Assembly: GCA_905250075.1 (NCBI GenBank)
Contig: CAJNOP010000222.1
Coordinates: 210,730 to 274,729, forward strand
DNA: 64,000 nt
Reading direction: 5' to 3'
DNA from: Rotaria sp. Silwood1
Lineage: Eukaryota; Rotifera; Eurotatoria; Philodinida; Philodinidae
Shown: positions 40,307-50,844 of the stretch, piece by piece
Layout of the letters: each line of letters starts with the position of its first letter
How positions within the stretch are numbered: position 1 is the first letter of the stretch
Notes under the pieces: generated by a model
The model's input: the letters and a program-made list of their open reading frames with translations, nothing else
Databases searched by the model: none
What the model was told of the DNA's origin: nothing
Program-made: the position numbers and the translations under genes

Positions 40307-42362
40307 CAAATAATAGCGCTAAGAATTGATCTTAGTCAAATCAAATATTTTGGTTGGAATTCAAAATCTAAATGAGAAATAAATTTTGTTTGAAAAAACT
40401 AAACATATCTTTTGAATAATTCTCCGGACTATCTAGTTTTCTTTGAGCTCTGCCGTGGTTGAAGCTTAGAAGAAATTGATTTTTTAGCCCATGTTAGTCA
40501 TTGAAGTCGTATAAAAACCTAACAAGATATTATATCTCCAATAGCCATTCTCTTGTCTCTTTTTTATTCATTTAGATTGCAGACAATCAATTTTCCTACT
40601 CAGATATATGAATGAGTACAAGGATGGTGCACGTTGGTTGGACTTTTCATTTCATTGTCATCTCTATTCTGAAATCATCGTCTGAATACTGTAGTCTTTC
40701 GCTCAACACGATATAAATACAGACTTAGCATTAGATAATGATTTTAAGTCGAGTCGACTGATATCAGATCGAAGTTATATTCCATAGAATACCTCAATAT
40801 TGTTCCTACTTGGTTTCATACTGAACACCGTGCAAATGTTTGATTTACTCTCTTACTGTTGAGAATCTCTTGAGAGAACTAAGCGGACGTCGACAAACAT
40901 TATTAGCTTACTTAGGTGGCAAGTGACGCGTTGATCGAAATGATTCTTGAAACTTTTGGAGGTTCGGATTGATCGGTTTTTAGCGAAGAGCAGAACGAAC
41001 CTCAGGCTATTTTGCCTATTTTTATTATGAATGTGATATTTGTATTCTTCTCGAAAGTTCCTCATTCACCATAGACTGAGATCATCACAATTAGTACGCT
41101 AATCATGCTTTGGCGCAAGTAATGCTCATAGAAATCATTAACAGAGCGCATATAAGTTTCATATTGCGCACGCCTTCTTTTGATTTTTCTTTGCAGAAGA
41201 GTTGGATATGGTTTCCTTGAATATCTACTTTCATTTTCGTAGAAAAGTCCTGATAAGAAATCAATGCATGAAATTCTTCTATTGACCATCAAAAGCTGTT
41301 TTTTTCCAGCTTGCTTACAACGCATACTAGCCAATACTCAGGTGAGATGATTCTGTATTAAGCCGAGGTGATAACGATGCTATCATGACGTTATTACTAT
41401 TTGCAAAACCTATATTTTGATATGCTTCAAAACGAATAATGAATGACAATGTTAACGAAAAGTTTTGCCAACAAAGAAAAATGCTAAAGATATAATTAGC
41501 ACACATACGGAATAAATTTCTATGGGAGATGGGATCAAGTGGTACATTGTTAAGAGCTGCTTTGCTAGACTTTTTGCTGTTTTCTGAGATGCTACATATA
41601 ACTGGACAGCTCATGATGTTCGGCTATCATAAAACTTTGATGATTTCCACCAACTAGACACTGAGCTCCATGATATAAGTTTTATTTTCAAGAAACATCT
41701 TAAAGATAAAATTTGAAGCATACAATTAACATGGTAAAATGTTTGTGTCGCTATCGGAAAAAAACAAATCATGTCGGAATTGGCAACAGAGTTAAAAACA
41801 GAAACTATTAAAGAATAACTTCAAATTTGGGTGTCTACTTGTTGACAGCTGTGACTATTCTGTTAGTTAGCAACAAATAAAAACGTAAAACATTTTATTA
41901 ATCCGATTTTCTACCGACTTGTTCTGGACACTTGCTCTAGTTGAACAGATAGTTATTCAATTTATTCACTTTTATTCGCTATAATTCGTTGATATTCAGT
42001 TGTATCTCCATTCGGTTGGGTGACAACGGTTCCTTCGGTTAGAACTTTATCATGATCTTCCTAATGACGAGAAAAACGTGAAAAAAGAAACATTTGATAT
42101 TGTTTCTTTGTGTATCTACTCAAGATGACCAGATATTTCTAATTGTCGTTCAATTCGATATTTTGTTACTGAAAATTCCGCTCCTGTTCCTAGCACGAAA
42201 AGACAATGCTAATAGATAATCCGAAGATATGAACCGAAACAAAGGAATATCGTGCAAAAGAAAAAATCAGGCCAAAACTGTCTACAGTTGTAATTTCTTC
42301 ATCGTCCCATCACTCATCTGCAATTTGGCACTAACGAATAAATGGATGTAAGTGAAAGAAAA

Positions 42363-42459
42363 AAGGGTGTGGGTGTGAGGTGTGGATGCGCACAACACCG
42401 AAGAGAAGATTCAGACCAACACAAACATCCGCACTCATACCTCTCACACCCACACCCTT
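42363..42459. repeat. TGTGGG-like hairpin, copy 3
   Basis: Arm aagggtgtgggtgtgag (42363-42379) pairs perfectly with ctcacacccacaccctt (42443-42459), and pairing extends inward through gtgtggatg/catccgcac. The loop is about 35-40 nt. Confidence 0.8.
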
Positions 42460-42858
42460 GTACGTGTGTTTGATCTCAATAAAAGATGTCGCATCTTTTT
42501 TCTCATAACCATTATAACGCAGCAATTTGACATGCCGCATTTATGCGGTAAGAACTGTCTTTTTAGTTCATCTATATAAAGCATATTCTATTTTAGTGTC
42601 ATTAACATTCTTGACGCTGTCTATTCAACGGTTTTGCTCCATAGTCGTTTACTGACGAGTCTTTCTCTCGCAAAGGTTTTGAGTACCAATGCGCTTTTCA
42701 ACTCCATAAAGAACTATCTTTTTCATAGCCGTGCCCTCTATTTCGTCTACGATCAGTTGATCAGAATATGTTGCACTGAAAAAAAAATGGTACGATACCG
42801 AACCAAAAAAGGTTTCGTACATAGTATGGAACCTAAAAAGGTTTCGAATAGGGGTGTT

Positions 42859-42892
42859 ACTTTAACTTAACTTTAAAAATTAAAGTTAAAGT
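42859..42892. repeat. Small AT-rich palindrome
   Basis: A 34-bp inverted repeat in which actttaactt...ctttaa is mirrored by ttaaag...ttaaagt around a central aaaa. It lies 35 bp before the 34-bp minisatellite and may be part of the same unit. Confidence 0.6.
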
Positions 42893-42926
42893 GGATATGT
42901 TGACATAGTCTTGGATAATCATATTC

Positions 42927-43162
42927 GGAGGGTACCTTTAGGTCCTCAAATCCTATATTAGGAGGGTACCCTTAGGTCCTCAAGTCCTATATTAGGAGGG
43001 TATCCTTAGGTCCTCAAATCCTATATTAGGAGGGTACCCTTAGGTCCTCAAGTCCTATATTAGGAGGGTATCCTTAGGTCCTCAAATCCTACATTAGAGA
43101 GTACCCTTAAGCCCTCAAGTCCTATATTATAGGGTACTCTGAGGTCCTCTAGTGCTATGTTA
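42927..43162. repeat. Minisatellite, 34-bp unit, seven copies
   Basis: Five 34-bp units (starting 42927, 42961, 42995, 43029, 43063) and two more diverged 33-bp units (43097, 43130). The unit begins ggagggtacccttaggtcct and continues caagtcctatatta. Two variants alternate (tacc..caagt and tatcc..caaat), giving a 68-bp higher-order period. Confidence 0.95.
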
Positions 43163-43249
43163 TGAAAATCAATTAGAATGTCATATTGGAGTATATGAAT
43201 GCATACAAAAGAATAAACTGCCTCAACTTAGCTTCTGTGGTAGAAAAAG

Positions 43250-43363
43250 AGGGTCTGGGTGTGGATGTGAGTGCGTGTGCGGTGGGTGTGGGTCAAGCTT
43301 TCGATGAAAACAGTATCTATATTCATACACACACCCACACCCACCCCACACCCACTCCCACGC
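43250..43363. repeat. TGTGGG-like hairpin, copy 4 (longest arms)
   Basis: G-rich arm at 43250-43294 (gggtctgggtgtggatgtga, continuing through gtgcggtgggtgtggg) and C-rich arm at 43325-43363 (cacacacccacacccacccc onward). The loop is about 30 nt and contains cgatgaaaac. The GC-rich island begins directly after it. Confidence 0.75.
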
Positions 43364-43520
43364 CCGCGACGCACCGCGACGGTAAAAAAGAAAACTTGCC
43401 GCTGCCGCGCCGTGCCGCGACGATAAAGGAACAAAACTTGCCGCTGCCGCACCGCTACCACCATGGCGGAAGCGGCAGCGGTAGCACCACCATGGACATC
43501 TCTGCCGCACACCCACACCC
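43364..43520. other. GC-rich island with a duplicated motif
   Basis: A 150-bp stretch is strikingly rich in CCG/GCC in an otherwise AT-rich window. The phrase aaaacttgccgctgccgc occurs twice (about 43393 and 43434), followed by an inverted pair accgctacc / ggtagc around ggaagcggcagc. Open frames on both strands (to about 150 codons) are a by-product of the low stop-codon density. It does not look like any protein I know. Confidence 0.6.
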
Positions 43521-45709
43521 ACGCCAACCCTTGACTTTCATGAAGGGTCGGAAAGCCGCGGAAACCACTGAAAATGCCACTTTTGGGGCTCTCAACGTTT
43601 CGGACCGGATTTTCGAATGCCAAGTCAGAAGAATTTTCTGATCGGACAGAATTGTAGAGAAATGTTCCCGCTACCGATTACACGTCTCAAACTTGAAAAA
43701 TCAATGCTCCGTTACCCTCAAAACCGGAAATTGTTTTTACAATACATTCATACGAACTTCATATGTGGCTCTTGAATACAGAAAACAGCATCTCGATAGC
43801 TTCTTGAGTTGCAGAGATATTCGATTTCTCCTAGTCCTGAAGTAAATAATCGATGAAGATGATGATAGCGATGTCTATAAAATTATAAGAATTATAAAAT
43901 ATCGTTCGTTCGCAGTTCTATCCAAGAGGTGAAAACCAATACTTTTTTCTTTCATTCAGTTCTTTTTATTTTTCTTATGCTGACTAATAAAATTCTACTG
44001 AATCGAACAATAACAATAATACTTTTTCAAATTGAAGCTTAACAATATAATGGAATAGCAACAAAATGAAAAAAAAATAATACCCTATAGTCGTTCTCCA
44101 TGTAAGGCCGCCTTTCTTTTCTATTTTCATCATTCTTTGGTTCCAACGCCTAATTGACATCTTCCCATAAGTAACTATCATCACGTATCAAGAATGAATT
44201 GCTGGTGTTTTGTTTGTGGTACCCTATCAATAATATTATGTTTGTCAACAGCAAACGTTTCTTGCAGTAAGACAAAAGTGTGCCCATATTTCTGTAAAGT
44301 GATATGTAACGGACGAGTTGGATCGGATTCGATAAAGGTTTTCGGGTAGTAGAGTCAGGTCGTAGTCGACTAAGGGTAAAAGATGAATAAGAAGAACTTA
44401 TTTCCTAGACTGAAAGGATAGAGCCTAGAAGCGGAAATTAATTCACTTGTGTCTGTTTGAAACACATTTTTAAAATCACTGATTGCTTAGTACTACATTG
44501 AGTTTTTCGCCTAAATGGCCTAAATGTATCAAAAACAAATCGCTGTTTCAATCTTAGTAACTATTTTGTGTCTCTCGGTTCGTCTGAAATATGTTTCAAA
44601 AAGTCGTCCCACGCAGGTGGTCAATCGTTTGGCTCAAATGACTCAATCATGACCTCATTCTCATTTGATCACTCTCTTGGCTAAATCATCACCAAAACCA
44701 TATCCCATTGACTAATTGTTTAAAACAAGCACAAACTTTAAAATTCCTTTTTTTATCGTCATTTTGTAGAAAATTGTAAGCTCTACCACATATAGGCAGT
44801 TGTTCGCCGCCCGCTTTTCCTGTGGATTATAGCATCCAAAATACTCCATTTTGAAGCTATTTCGAAAACGAAAACTTCAGAGTTTCTGAACTTTGTACGG
44901 TTTTAATCTGACATCAAAACCCTTGAGAAGATGCAATTTTTGATGGTCCTTCACCTGCGCGTTATTCAAAACTTTAGGCCCAAAAATTGGTGAGAAAATG
45001 GCAACATATGTTTTTAAAGAAATCCTTGCCCTTTATATTTCGTAAATTCGATAAGTCCTCTCAGAAATTTTCAAAAATTGTTTCCCAAAGTCATAACCTC
45101 ACTTTTGCATAGAGAATTTTTTAGAATTCAGGATGTTTACGTATGTGTTCACGACTATTGCTCGATTCTCTCATAAAGTATTTCTTAATGCTGTTTAGTC
45201 GACGTAGAAAATTGAAAAATCAGTTGTTTGGAGGATGACCGCAAGCCATCAAAAATGTGAAACTCTTGGACTTGAAAACTAGCGGCAGTGCTCTCATATT
45301 CTGCGTTTTTTTTTGACGAAATAGTCTGGTTGTGTCCGTAGATGGAGGGGGGCGGAGGTCAGACGATTGAAAAAAACAAAGTCCTCTGAGAAAACTACGT
45401 TAGCTGTCGAAGTAAAAATGGCATTTTTGGCATACGAATTTCGCTGCTCCTGGTTAAGTTTCGCTAGAAAAAGTACCAAAAAAGTGTCGCTCTCCGGTCT
45501 GGACCATGCTCTAAAGTTCAAGTCTTTTTTAATTTTTCTGATACAGAAAGTTTCACAAAATTGAAACACATCAACTCTTGTAGAGAATCATCAGGTCTAT
45601 CGAGTGGCAAAAGTAACACTCACAGAAGTTTTGAGGAGCTCCTTAAGACATTTCATGTGCGTATTTCCTGCAAAAAACCACTCGTTCAAAAGAAAGAAAT
45701 GCTGGAACG

Positions 45710-46771
45710 ATGTGGGTGTCTGAAAATAAGACTTTGAGAGAGACGATAAGCAACATTATCTTGCAAGGTATGCCATGTCCAACAGCAAGCTGGTCACCAA
45801 ACGGGACAACTGTGGCCGGTGGCCATGGTGTAGGAAATGGTACAAATCAATTCAACACTCCATACGCATTGTTTGTTGACGCGGACAATGTTCTATTCGT
45901 TGTTGATCATAACCAGCATCGTGTGATGAAATGGGAAAAAGGGGCATCAGATGGCAGTGTTGTCGCTGGTGGACAAGGACTAGGCTTCGGAAATGGTCAA
46001 CTATCGTTTCCTAGAAGTCTCATTATCGATAGAGAGGGCACATTATTCATTACTGACGGATCACCCGCTCGTGTGACACGTTGGATGCAAGGAGCAGAGA
46101 AAGACGAGACACTCATCTCTGTTGCTTATGCATATTTTAGTGATATCGTCTTGGATATGAAAGAAGAATTCTTTTATATCGCTGACCGCATTGGAAATCG
46201 TGTTCTCAAGTACGCAAAGGATGGAACTGGCGGACAACTGGTCGCTGGTGGCAATGGTTACGGAGAGGCTCTCAACCAATTTAATAGGGGTAAGTCAAAG
46301 TTTGTTTGACAACTTTTGTGCAAGTCTAGACACCTTTGTCTCTCTTTCGCTTGTTGTCTAGTTTGGGGAGTCGCAGTCGATGAGAGCGGAGCTGTATATG
46401 TAGCAGACGAATCGAATAATCGGATCATGAAATGGCGAGTGAACGCGACAGAAGGCATTGTGGTAGCAGGTGGGAAGGGCGAGGGTAATCGAACAGATCA
46501 ACTCAGCGGGCCAATGGGTGTTCATATCGATCATATTGGTACAATCTATGTGGTAGACAGTTACAACCATCGGGTTTTACGCGTACCCGCCGGTAGCAAT
46601 GGGACGGGCACTGTCATTGCTGGAGGAAATGGTAGAGGTAGTGGCGCGAATCAATTCTTTTATCCTTCCTACTTGACGTTTGACAATTATGGAAATCTGT
46701 ACGTCTCAGATTCGAACAATAATAGAGTTCAAATGTTTGCTGTGGACAAAAGTTCGTGTCCTGGTGAGTGA
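45710..46771 (+). CDS. NHL-repeat beta-propeller protein (5' end uncertain)
   Basis: Exon 45710-46289 splices through a 72-bp intron (gtaagt...ttgtctag) to 46362-46771. This gives 329 residues if the last donor-like site (ctg/gtgagtga at 46764) is read through to TGA. The protein is a run of about six NHL-type repeats, each with a VAGGxGxGxxxNQxxxP turn, (L/V)FVDxxxxxxVVDxxNHRVMKW and GxxxGxVVAGG. NHL repeats form ligand-binding propellers. The expected N-terminal TM or Cys-rich part is absent. The first exon may in truth start at the acceptor near 45767 (cttgcaag), with upstream exons not found. The donor at 46764 is in phase 1, so more 3' exons are possible. The composition is much less AT-rich than region 1 genes. 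Confidence 0.75.
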
Positions 46772-47280
46772 GAATGAATGCTTCTTCTCTTCTTTGTACA
46801 ATACAGTTGCGTTTTCTTCTTACAAGGTTATTACTAGCTTATTGTCGGCAGACAGCAATTTGGATCATCAAAGTGGGAAGATGATTTCATTTTTATCTTT
46901 TCGTCTTCTTGTTAATGTGGCATTTAGAAATAAGAAGTCCACTTCAATCATACTTTCTTAAAAGAACAAAGGCGTGAAAGGCAACTAGTATATACTCTTG
47001 CAGTTGACGACACTTGTCTATATTGTCCGGTAACTATCAAGTATACTCAGATGACAGCCTCGGTCCACGTACTCGGAGAATAAAAAATACTTTTCTTATC
47101 GTTCGATGACGAATACGAAATGATCGGTTCTCTCAAACAGCAGCCCAACAAAGTAAACATAGTGCTGAATATGTATGTCAATGCTCGAAAAGAAAGGTTT
47201 TATATGAAAACCATGCTTTCTGAAAAACCATTTTTTTATGAAAATCCTTGCGAAGAAAACCTTATCTGGGCGGCCGCAAG

Positions 47281-47375
47281 CGGGTGTGGGGTATGGGCGT
47301 GGGTATGGGTGTGGGGTGTGGCTAAAGATGAAAAGTTACTATATCGACACTCGCTCATACTCACACTTACACCCT
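47281..47375. repeat. TGTGGG-like hairpin, copy 5
   Basis: The G-rich arm (gggtgtggggtatgggcgtg onward, 47282-47321) faces a C-rich arm (cactcgctcatactcacact onward, to about 47375) over a loop containing agatgaaaag. The arms are imperfect. A NotI-like gcggccgc sits just upstream. Confidence 0.7.
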
Positions 47376-50120
47376 TGGTACAAAAGACACGCTGCGAGAA
47401 GTGACGAGCTGTGCAAATAAAAGATAGAGCGAAATCCAATTAGACTCATGGTTTTTTTTTCTTGTGAAGAAAAATATATAAGAGAGAAAAGATAATGACT
47501 TGCACATCTCGACTATAATAAATGCTGAAAAGGAGTATCTCTAGGAAGTAAAACTTTTTGACAGATGATTCACTGAAATTGAATTTCAATTCAATAGAGC
47601 TATCATAATGACTAGATTTTCTTATAATATTTTTGAAAAATGGCATTCATATTGTATTGAAAAGACAATATTCTAATGTGCAGCATATTATTTATCAGAC
47701 CTTGAACAAAAATTGCAATAAAATAATTTAAATTCAGTAAAAAGAAAAGACACATCTCTCTTCTTTCATATTGCTCTTCATAGATCATAATGCAATTCAA
47801 AAAAACAATTGAAAAATCCATATAGAACTCATAAATCGTCTTAAAAAGGAGAGTCATAAGAGAAACGTGAATAAAAGATGAATATTTCGATGTGATTCAA
47901 GAAAATTAATCGATAATATGTCTTACCATTGGTTGATGTTCAGATTGCATTTGTTTAGTTTTATTGAAAAATAACAGAGAGAAAGATGTGTTACAAATAG
48001 ATGCAACTGATATACTCTTATGGACAATGAAACGAAAAATGAAAATGTTTCACAAAAAAGTGATCCAAATTACATAAATCGTTTGTTAAATCAGCGAAAA
48101 TTATTATTTCAAAGTAAGAAAATAATGTCGATATACTTTATAAGGATTATAGGCTGCAAAAGTATGATAAGTTTTCATGATTTATTGAACCAAATAAATT
48201 TCTGAGGATGATCGATGGATTCGATGAAGTTTTATAAATCATGAAATTAGATCAAATCTCAAATCAATTTGTTTAGCTTGGTGATGAAAAAGTTGTCAAT
48301 GGAAAAAAGCATAAATGACATGCATATATAAGTGTAATATTTCCTGATTATTATTAAGTCATATTCTAAGCTAAATTTTGAAAAATATACGATGAACGCG
48401 ACTAACTTTCGAAAATTTGAAATGTATATATATTTGTTCCACTTCGAAACTCCACAATACAAATCGAAGTTCCGACTGCTGAGTTTAATTTGGATGATTT
48501 AGAGCTTCTTAAAAAAATAATTCTGAAATGTCTTTTTTATTCAATGATCTTAGCAGAATTAATTATTTTGGGTATAGATTTCACATTTATTTCACAGTGT
48601 TCTAAGCAATAGTTAATTTCAATTGATGAACAATAGAATGAAATTCGTCCGTGTTCTAACTGAATACATAATATTAGAGAATTTTCGTGTATTGAATCTT
48701 CAAAAAATTTCTAAATTTTGGTTTTATACTTGATCATACAAATCAGTTACTTATCAAATAAGTTGATATCTGAAATTCGAGAAAAAGTTCTTCCTTCAAA
48801 ATGAATGTTATATGGTCTACTCTAAAAGATAAATAGCATATTTTTAATTAAGAAATATTTCATTTCAAGTATTATTATTTTTATCAATTGAAACGGCGAA
48901 TTTTATATAAGAATACTAATAATCACTAAAAAAACTACAGTAGTTACGAGTAAAGTCTCGTTTATAGTTTGATGAATTAACCGAAGTGAATATTATTGAG
49001 CAGACACATTTAAAAGAAGAGATAATTATTAGTATAGAAATGAACACAATTATAGTAGACTGTCATTCATTGTTAGGCACTGTCTTGTGTCATCCTAAAC
49101 AACTTTGTTTTCGTTCATTTATCGTCGGTGGGTTGAAATGATTCATGAACATTTCTGTTTCTCGTCTGTTTGTCAGATAAAAAATGTAACCTGTGACTGA
49201 ATCGCAACGTAAAACAAACATTTGCTTTTATTATTATTAGTTTAAAAATAAATTATTTCATGCTAATCTTTTGTTTAGATAATAAGCAGAGAAACCTGGC
49301 GATATGGAAATTTTTTGAAACTGGTTGTAAATGAACGTTTAGTAGTGGAACTAGAAGATTGGAACCTTTGAATGTTTAGATACAAAACCACAATAGTAAT
49401 TTGAGAAGAAAAATCAATATTTTTAAGTTAAAACAGAATAATCTTGAGTGTTTTACTAGAGTAATTTTTATTTGAGGAAGTCAAGAGAAAAATAAACCCG
49501 AAATCACTTGAAAGATAAAGGGAGGAGATATTGTTTCTCTATATATTTATGTACAATGCTCATAGTTTGTGTGAGCAGAATGTTCAAGTTTCTGAGCATT
49601 TTTCTAATCTGCTCACTTTTGCTATAGGAGATTCGATGGCTTGATTTTAAGTTAAAATGAATTACACAAAAAAATAACAAGTTGAAGCTTCACTCAAATA
49701 TTTCTTTGAAAAATGCTGAATGAAATATTATAATTTGAACGATTTGATTCAGTTATGTTCACACTTGAAAAGAAACAAAGAAATGATAGGTTATGACGTT
49801 GCTTCGTCACTGAATTTATCTTAAGAATTTGCTTTTTGTTTAACTTTAAACTGTAAGAATTGAATTTCTATAAAATTTAACAGGTCAAAAATATCAAGAT
49901 GTCAGAATGCTATCAGGAAAAACGTCAAGTATTACGGTTCTTATCAAATCAACAGATCTAATCACTCTGGTTGCAACGAAATTTTCCTTCTTGTTATTTT
50001 GAAAAAGCCTTCCATGTAATACAAAAACTTTTTCTAGTAATTCACGCTAATACTGATGATAAAAGAGAATTAGAAGAAAATTCCATCGATATCTGAATAA
50101 GTTTCACATTAATATGCTCA

Positions 50121-50170
50121 AGAGGGTGTGAGTGTAGCCTTTCTTCATCTACACACTTACACTCACATCC
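50121..50170. repeat. TGTGGG-like hairpin, copy 6 (short)
   Basis: Arm gagggtgtgagtgta pairs with tacacacttacactcac across a loop of about 13 nt (gcctttcttcatc). The loop's complement, gatgaagaaag, resembles the loop word gatgaaaa in copies 4 and 5. Confidence 0.65.
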
Positions 50171-50844
50171 ATGCCTTAAAACGAAATATTTTGAAAACAG
50201 TAAAAAAATCGTTCTTTTCGAGTATAAAACGCTTTTAAAAGAATTTTTTTACGGATCGATAGAGAACATTTCAAAGTATATGTATCGATGAAAAACAAAA
50301 AAATCGAAAAAATTTTGATTTTTACCTCCGAAAAGGGAGGGAATACTGTTAACGTACTCGCAGGCATTTCACTAGTTTCATAGGAGATCTTTCTCAGGCT
50401 GAGCATGTGTATATGATACATGGAATTTGTAGATGCCGTTGAACAAACACACTTTGGGGATAAACAGAAACACAAAGCAAAGGAGAAACAAATATGATTG
50501 ACTTTGAAATTTAGCTTTGACTCTATTAAATCACGAACTTCTCGATGGTACTCATATTAAATACATAATTATTAAAAGGAAAATTTGCTCTTCAACTCGC
50601 TCTAAGTCATCATTACATAGTGAGATGACGATTGATAATAATACTATTTATGTTTTGAATGATGGTACCAGCCTATTCAGTGATTATATTGCAGAAACAA
50701 TTTCACATTGCTGTGAAGATGCTTTTTTCTTCTATAAAGATTACTTTATTTTGACGAAATTAAGTGCTTCAGAAAGAAATGAAGCGGTATCAAATTTCTA
50801 TTTATCAAAAGATTAAATCGTGCGCTTCTTCACTTTCGGTAAAT

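Larger units (their letters stand above)
39749..45709. other. 6-kb region: repeats, GC-rich island, no firm gene
   Basis: It contains three TGTGGG-like hairpins, a 34-bp minisatellite, a small perfect palindrome and a GC-rich island (all listed separately). On the minus strand at 40853-41614, three adjacent open frames of 70-95 codons lie end to end in different frames. The 41614-41327 one has a hydrophobic stretch (MCANYIFSIFLCWQ) and could be a gene remnant, but I cannot assign it. Confidence 0.4.
46772..50844. other. 4-kb region without recognisable genes
   Basis: AT-rich DNA between the two NHL genes, carrying two TGTGGG-like hairpins (47.3 and 50.1 kb). Open frames at 47.4-48.5 kb are short and do not resemble known families. 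Confidence 0.45.

Noticed and set aside
43186..43641. Frames of 99-151 codons on both strands
   Set aside because: They span the hairpin and the GC-rich island; His/Thr/Pro and Gly/Val/Trp runs are translations of (GTGGGT)n-type repeats.
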